Below, piece after piece: positions 54,783 to 58,175 of a stretch of 58,175 nt of DNA (position 1 is the stretch's first letter; each line of letters begins with the position of its first letter). The position numbers and the translations under genes were made by a program. Origin of the DNA: Alphaproteobacteria bacterium (GTDB taxonomy: Bacteria > Pseudomonadota > Alphaproteobacteria > Rhodospirillales > Rhodospirillaceae); NCBI GenBank assembly GCA_030604885.1, contig JAUVUZ010000024.1, positions 1 through 58,175 of the forward strand, read 5' to 3'. Below the pieces are notes generated by a model, which saw only the letters and a program-made list of their open reading frames with translations, had not been told where the DNA came from and made no database searches.

Positions 54783-56732
54783 ATGGTCGCGATTACGCTC
54801 CCGGACGGTTCGGTCCGGTCCTACCCCGGCCCGGTGACGGGCCTGGACATCGCCCGCGACATCGGCGCGGGTCTCGCCAAGGCCGCCCTCGCGGTGCGCG
54901 TCGACGGCCGGATGTGGGACCTCACCCGAACTTTGGACGAGGACGCCCGGGTGTCGATCGTCACCGCCAAGGACGCCGACGGCGTGGAGCTGCTGCGCCA
55001 CGACGCCGCCCACGTGATGGCCGAGGCGGTGAAGGAGCTCTATCCCGACACCCAGGTGACCATCGGCCCGGCGATCGAGAACGGCTTCTATTATGACTTC
55101 GCCCGCCCCACGCCGTTTTCCACCGACGACCTCGCGGTGATCGAGGAGCGGATGCGCGACATCGTCGCCCGCGACGAGGCGATCGTGCGCGAGGTGTGGG
55201 ACCGCAACGAGGCGATCGCGTTCTTCGAGAAGATGGGCGAGGCCTACAAGGCCGAGATCATCCGCGACCTGCCGGAAAGCGAAACCATCACCCTCTATCG
55301 CCAGGGCGGGTTCGTCGACCTCTGCCGCGGCCCGCACCTGCCCTCCACCGGCAAGCTCGGCACCGCCTTCAAGCTGATGAAGGTGGCGGGTGCCTATTGG
55401 CGCGGCAAGTCGGACAACGAGATGCTGCAACGCATCTACGGCACCGCCTGGGCGAGCAGGAAGGACCTCGACGCCCACCTGACGATGCTGGAGGAGGCGG
55501 AAAAGCGCGACCACCGCCGCATCGGCCGCGAAATGGACCTGTTCCACCAGCAGGAAGAGGCGGTGGGCAGCGTGTTCTGGCATCCCAAGGGCTGGACCCT
55601 CTACCGCACCGTCACCGCCTACATGCGGCGGCGCCTGGAGGCGGACGGCTACCAGGAGGTGAAGACGCCGCAGCTGGTGGACTTCTCCCTGTGGGAGGCC
55701 TCGGGCCACGCCGACAAGTTCGCCGAGAACATGTTCACGATCAAGACCCAGGACGACCGCCACCTGGCGGTCAAGCCGATGAACTGCCCGTGCCACGTGC
55801 AGATCTTCCGCCAGGGGATCAAGAGCTACCGCGACCTGCCGCTGCGCATGGCGGAGTTCGGCTCGTGCCACCGCTACGAGCCGTCGGGCGCGCTGCACGG
55901 CATCATGCGGGTGCGGGCGTTCACCCAGGACGACGCCCACATCTTCTGCACCGAGGACCAGATCACCTCGGAGACCATCGCCTTCTGCCAGCTGCTGAAG
56001 TCGGTCTACAAGGACTTCGGCTTCACCGAGGTGCGGGTGAAGTTCTCCGACCGCCCGGCCAAGCGCGCCGGGTCCGACGCAACCTGGGACAAGGCCGAGC
56101 GCGCGCTGCTCGAAGCCGCCAAGGCCGCCGGTCTCGACACCGAACTCAACCCGGGCGAGGGCGCGTTCTACGGCCCGAAGCTCGAGTTCGTGCTGAAGGA
56201 CGCGATCGGCCGCGATTGGCAGTGCGGCACCTTGCAGGTGGATTTCGTCCTGCCCGAGCGCCTCGACGCGAACTACGTGGCGGAGGATGGGCAGAAGAAG
56301 CGCCCGGTGATGCTGCACCGCGCGGTGCTCGGCAGCTTCGAGCGTTTCCTCGGCATCCTGATCGAGAATTACGCCGGCCGCTTCCCGCTCTGGCTCGCGC
56401 CGGTGCAGGCGGTGGTGGCGCCGATCGTGTCGGACGCCGACGACTACGCCAACGAGGTGGCGGCGGCGCTGAAAGCCGCGGGCCTGCGGGTCGAGGTGGA
56501 CCTGCGCAACGAGAAGATCAACGCCAAGGTGCGCGACCATTCGCTCGCCAAGGTGCCGGTGATCGTGGTAGTGGGGCGCCGCGAGGCGGAAAACCGCACC
56601 GTCGCGTTGCGCCGCTTGGGGTCCGAAAAGCAAGAAGTCCTTGCGCTCACCGAGGCGCAGGCTAAACTCGGGGCCGAGGCCGAACCTCCGGGAACGGCCG
56701 CGCCCGACTGCTGCTGCGGCGGGCATCACTGA
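54783..56732 (+). CDS. thrS: Threonyl-tRNA synthetase ThrS
   Basis: A 649-residue class II synthetase: TGS domain (residues 1-62: [11 protein letters not shown]), editing domain ([18 protein letters not shown]), the catalytic core with zinc ligands ([10 protein letters not shown], Cys and downstream His), motif 2 ([23 protein letters not shown]) and the anticodon-binding domain ([22 protein letters not shown]). It ends in an unusual tail, PDCCCGGHH, with three cysteines and two histidines. AAGGA lies seven bases before the ATG. It precedes infC, a common arrangement. Confidence 0.98.
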   Translation: MVAITLPDGSVRSYPGPVTGLDIARDIGAGLAKAALAVRVDGRMWDLTRTLDEDARVSIVTAKDADGVELLRHDAAHVMAEAVKELYPDTQVTIGPAIENGFYYDFARPTPFSTDDLAVIEERMRDIVARDEAIVREVWDRNEAIAFFEKMGEAYKAEIIRDLPESETITLYRQGGFVDLCRGPHLPSTGKLGTAFKLMKVAGAYWRGKSDNEMLQRIYGTAWASRKDLDAHLTMLEEAEKRDHRRIGREMDLFHQQEEAVGSVFWHPKGWTLYRTVTAYMRRRLEADGYQEVKTPQLVDFSLWEASGHADKFAENMFTIKTQDDRHLAVKPMNCPCHVQIFRQGIKSYRDLPLRMAEFGSCHRYEPSGALHGIMRVRAFTQDDAHIFCTEDQITSETIAFCQLLKSVYKDFGFTEVRVKFSDRPAKRAGSDATWDKAERALLEAAKAAGLDTELNPGEGAFYGPKLEFVLKDAIGRDWQCGTLQVDFVLPERLDANYVAEDGQKKRPVMLHRAVLGSFERFLGILIENYAGRFPLWLAPVQAVVAPIVSDADDYANEVAAALKAAGLRVEVDLRNEKINAKVRDHSLAKVPVIVVVGRREAENRTVALRRLGSEKQEVLALTEAQAKLGAEAEPPGTAAPDCCCGGHH

Positions 56733-56835
56733 GGCATCCGGCAGGCGCGCTCCGCAATGGGGCGCGCCCGCGCCGTAGGAAGGGCGACGCCAGAGCCGAT
56801 TACGGCGTCGTCATGCAATTGAAGGGAGGCGATTC

Positions 56836-57372
56836 ATAGCCAGGGCACCGATGGGCGCGACTCCGGCCAAGGACGGACCGCGCATTAACGAAGAAATCAC
56901 CGCCAACAGCATTCGTTTGATCGACGCAGAGGGGGAGCAGGTCGGAGTCGTGAGCCGTGCCGACGCCCTCGATCGCGCGTTCGCCGCCGGGCTCGATCTC
57001 GTGGAGATTTCGCCGAACGCCGAACCGCCGGTGTGCAAGATCCTGGATTACGGAAAGTTCAAGTACGAAGTCCAGAAGAAGAAGGCCGAGGCGAAAAAGA
57101 AGCAGAAGGTCATCGAGATCAAGGAGATCAAGGTTCGTCCGAACATCGATGACAACGACTACAACATCAAGATGCGCTCGGTCCGGCGCTTCCTCGAAGA
57201 CGGCGACAAGGTCAAGGTGACGCTGCGCTTCCGCGGTCGCGAGCTGGCGCACCTCGAACTCGGCGCGAAAGTGCTCGACCGCATTCGCGACGAAGTTGCA
57301 GACCTTGCCAAGGTCGAACAATTCCCCAAGATGGAAGGGCGGCAGATGATCATGGTGATCGCGCCGCGCTGA
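56836..57372 (+). CDS. infC: Translation initiation factor IF-3, apparent AUA start
   Basis: A 178-residue IF-3 with an N-domain (GPRINEEI...[12 protein letters not shown]), a lysine-rich linker ([11 protein letters not shown]) and a C-domain ([26 protein letters not shown]). IF-3 proofreads the start codon and initiator tRNA. The frame runs upstream of the ATG at 56851 to an ATA at 56836 (ATA GCC AGG GCA CCG ATG) with a perfect GGGAGG six to seven bases before it. A non-standard start is a known autoregulatory trait of infC. The ATG at 56851 has a poorer ribosome site. The 103-base gap after thrS holds a GGCGCGC/GCGCGCC hairpin. Confidence 0.95.
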   Translation: MARAPMGATPAKDGPRINEEITANSIRLIDAEGEQVGVVSRADALDRAFAAGLDLVEISPNAEPPVCKILDYGKFKYEVQKKKAEAKKKQKVIEIKEIKVRPNIDDNDYNIKMRSVRRFLEDGDKVKVTLRFRGRELAHLELGAKVLDRIRDEVADLAKVEQFPKMEGRQMIMVIAPR

Positions 57373-57376
57373 CGAA

Positions 57377-57412
57377 AGCCGCCGATGCGTCCGGGCTGCC
57401 CGGACGCGCGGC
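57377..57412 (+). other. Long hairpin between infC and the CheZ-like gene
   Basis: CCGCCG (57377-57382) with CGGCGG (57407-57412), and GCGTCCGGGC (57385-57394) with GCCCGGACGC (57396-57405), form a stem of about 16 pairs. There is no T-run, so it may reduce read-through or protect the infC mRNA rather than terminate it. Confidence 0.5.
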
Positions 57413-57429
57413 GGATCCGGGGTGAGGTC

Positions 57430-57813
57430 ATGGCGAACACATCGGACCCGCGCGTCGTTGCCGCCCTCGGGGCGGCGGTCAAGCAGATCGAAGGTGCGAT
57501 CGCCGACACCGAGCGCGGCGTCGACCGCATCCTCGGCCTGGTCGAACTGCTGATGGAGCGGGCCGACAAGGACGCCTATCTCAAGCTCGAAGGCATCATG
57601 GAGGCGTGCAGCTTCCAGGATCTGGCGGGGCAGAAGCTCCGCAAGATCGAGCGTCTGCTCGAACATCTCCAAACCAAGACCCTCATCACCGTGCCCGGCG
57701 GCCTCGACGTGGCGCGCGCCCAGGCGACCGCCGCCGAGCGCGACGTTCACCCCGCCGCGTCTTCCCCCGGCCTCTCGCAGGAGCAGGTGGACCGCCTGCT
57801 CAAGGGCGGGTGA
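57430..57813 (+). CDS. Short CheZ-like chemotaxis phosphatase
   Basis: This 127-residue helical protein has CSFQDLAGQKLRKIERLLEHL, matching the CheZ active-site helix with its Asp-x3-Gln pair (D and Q of QDLAGQ), and a C-terminal LSQEQVDRLLKGG resembling the CheY-binding peptide of CheZ and the FliM N-terminus. It lacks much of the long coiled coil of E. coli CheZ (214 aa). It probably dephosphorylates a CheY-like regulator. The ATG at 57430 has GTGAGG upstream. The frame open to 57385 covers a hairpin. Confidence 0.8.
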   Translation: MANTSDPRVVAALGAAVKQIEGAIADTERGVDRILGLVELLMERADKDAYLKLEGIMEACSFQDLAGQKLRKIERLLEHLQTKTLITVPGGLDVARAQATAAERDVHPAASSPGLSQEQVDRLLKGG

Positions 57814-57819
57814 TCCGCC

Positions 57820-58175
57820 TCAGCGTTTCAGGGTGAAGCGCACCGGCACCACCACGTCGATGCGCGCCCCCGCCACGTGGTCGGGCGGCGGCGGCAGCGG
57901 CCGCGCCCGTTCGGGCAGGGCGAGGGCCTCGGCGTCGAGGGCGGCGTCGCCCGACGAGCGCACCAGCCGGGTTTCCAGCACGTTGCCCTCCCGATCCAGC
58001 ACGAACCCCACCACCGCCACGCCTTCGCGGCGGCGCAGTTCCGCCGCGCGGGGGTAGCGTTTCACCCGTTCGAGGCGGCCGAGCAGCTCGCCCTGCCAGG
58101 TGCGGGTGACCGCCGCGTGGCGCGCCGCGTCGGCCCCCGGCACCGGCGCGGCGGTGGCCGGGGCGGAGGCCTCGG
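57820..58175 (-). CDS. TonB-like C-terminal domain protein (N-terminus outside window)
   Basis: The frame continues off the right edge. The visible 118 residues contain an Ala/Pro-rich linker (EASAPATAAPVPGAD) and a TonB C-terminal domain (RVKRYPRAAELRRREG, VGFVLDREGNVLETRLVRSSG, ALDAEAL...RPLPPPP). It would transmit proton-motive force to outer-membrane receptors. It converges on the CheZ-like gene with a six-base gap. The membrane anchor and true start are not visible. Confidence 0.85.
   Translation of the reverse strand, partial: EASAPATAAPVPGADAARHAAVTRTWQGELLGRLERVKRYPRAAELRRREGVAVVGFVLDREGNVLETRLVRSSGDAALDAEALALPERARPLPPPPDHVAGARIDVVVPVRFTLKR

Noticed and set aside
56851-57372. ATG at 56851 as the infC start
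   Set aside because: The strong ribosome site fits the ATA at 56836, and the residues between look like the family N-terminus. I keep the ATG as a lesser alternative.

Overview
The window is about 58 kb of very GC-rich DNA, roughly 70% by eye. It is densely packed on both strands and looks like a chromosomal segment of an alphaproteobacterium, most likely of the Rhodospirillales. The reasons are: the helicase / S4 protein / FdxA / CarD order; the kdsD-lptC-lptA-lptB-rpoN-hpf-ptsN operon; an NDUFA9-like protein next to uppP; a complete System I cytochrome c maturation operon; a hemerythrin-fused chemoreceptor; and a CheZ-like phosphatase beside infC. I cannot fix the genus from the sequence alone. 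There is no prophage, CRISPR array, transposase gene or plasmid signature. The one mobile-looking item is a small non-coding palindromic element.

Layout. 0-2.8 kb: end of a helicase, S4 protein, fdxA, carD and a metallophosphatase-like protein that has lost catalytic residues. 2.7-3.7 kb: a TA-flanked 268-bp palindromic element, an orphan yjhX, and a composite palindrome. 3.7-10 kb: a TDT/SLAC1 transporter divergent from a LysR regulator, a small protein, aconitase, and a two-gene YeeE/YedE sulfur transporter behind an AT-rich operator. 10-18.5 kb: a CPA1 Na+/H+ antiporter, ccmABCDEFG plus a ccmH-ccmI fusion with start/stop overlaps at most junctions, and a cytochrome b561. 18.9-21.5 kb: the hemerythrin MCP. 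21.5-26.4 kb: a DUF523 protein, a PstS-like protein and a Pit phosphate permease under an apparent Pho-box promoter, then a SulP transporter. 26.6-34.6 kb: a small heat-shock protein; the lipopolysaccharide-export / sigma-54 / hibernation-factor / PTS-Ntr operon; and RNase D behind a tRNA-Leu.

34.7-43 kb: NDUFA9-like protein, uppP and glutamate synthase gltD-gltB. 43-50 kb: glutathione transferase, a biotin-independent-looking carboxyltransferase subunit, DUF1127, ArsR/arsC, a flavin reductase, an HWE histidine kinase, a PQQ-type sugar dehydrogenase and a TPR protein. 50.7-54.7 kb: an epimerase, a second composite palindrome, an alpha/beta hydrolase and two LPS-type glycosyltransferases. 54.8-58 kb: thrS, infC with an apparent AUA start, a short CheZ-like protein and a truncated TonB-type protein at the edge.

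Most genes are housekeeping: respiration and c-type cytochromes, the outer membrane, nitrogen assimilation, and phosphate and sulfur handling. The most unusual material is non-coding. Two composite palindromes (one between convergent genes) are built from the same parts: a hairpin module following a stop codon, a long central palindrome, and a mirrored module. The 268-bp element appears to have landed inside a TAA stop codon. The best regulatory predictions are the Pho-box/pit promoter, the operator before the YeeE pair, and the AUA start of infC.
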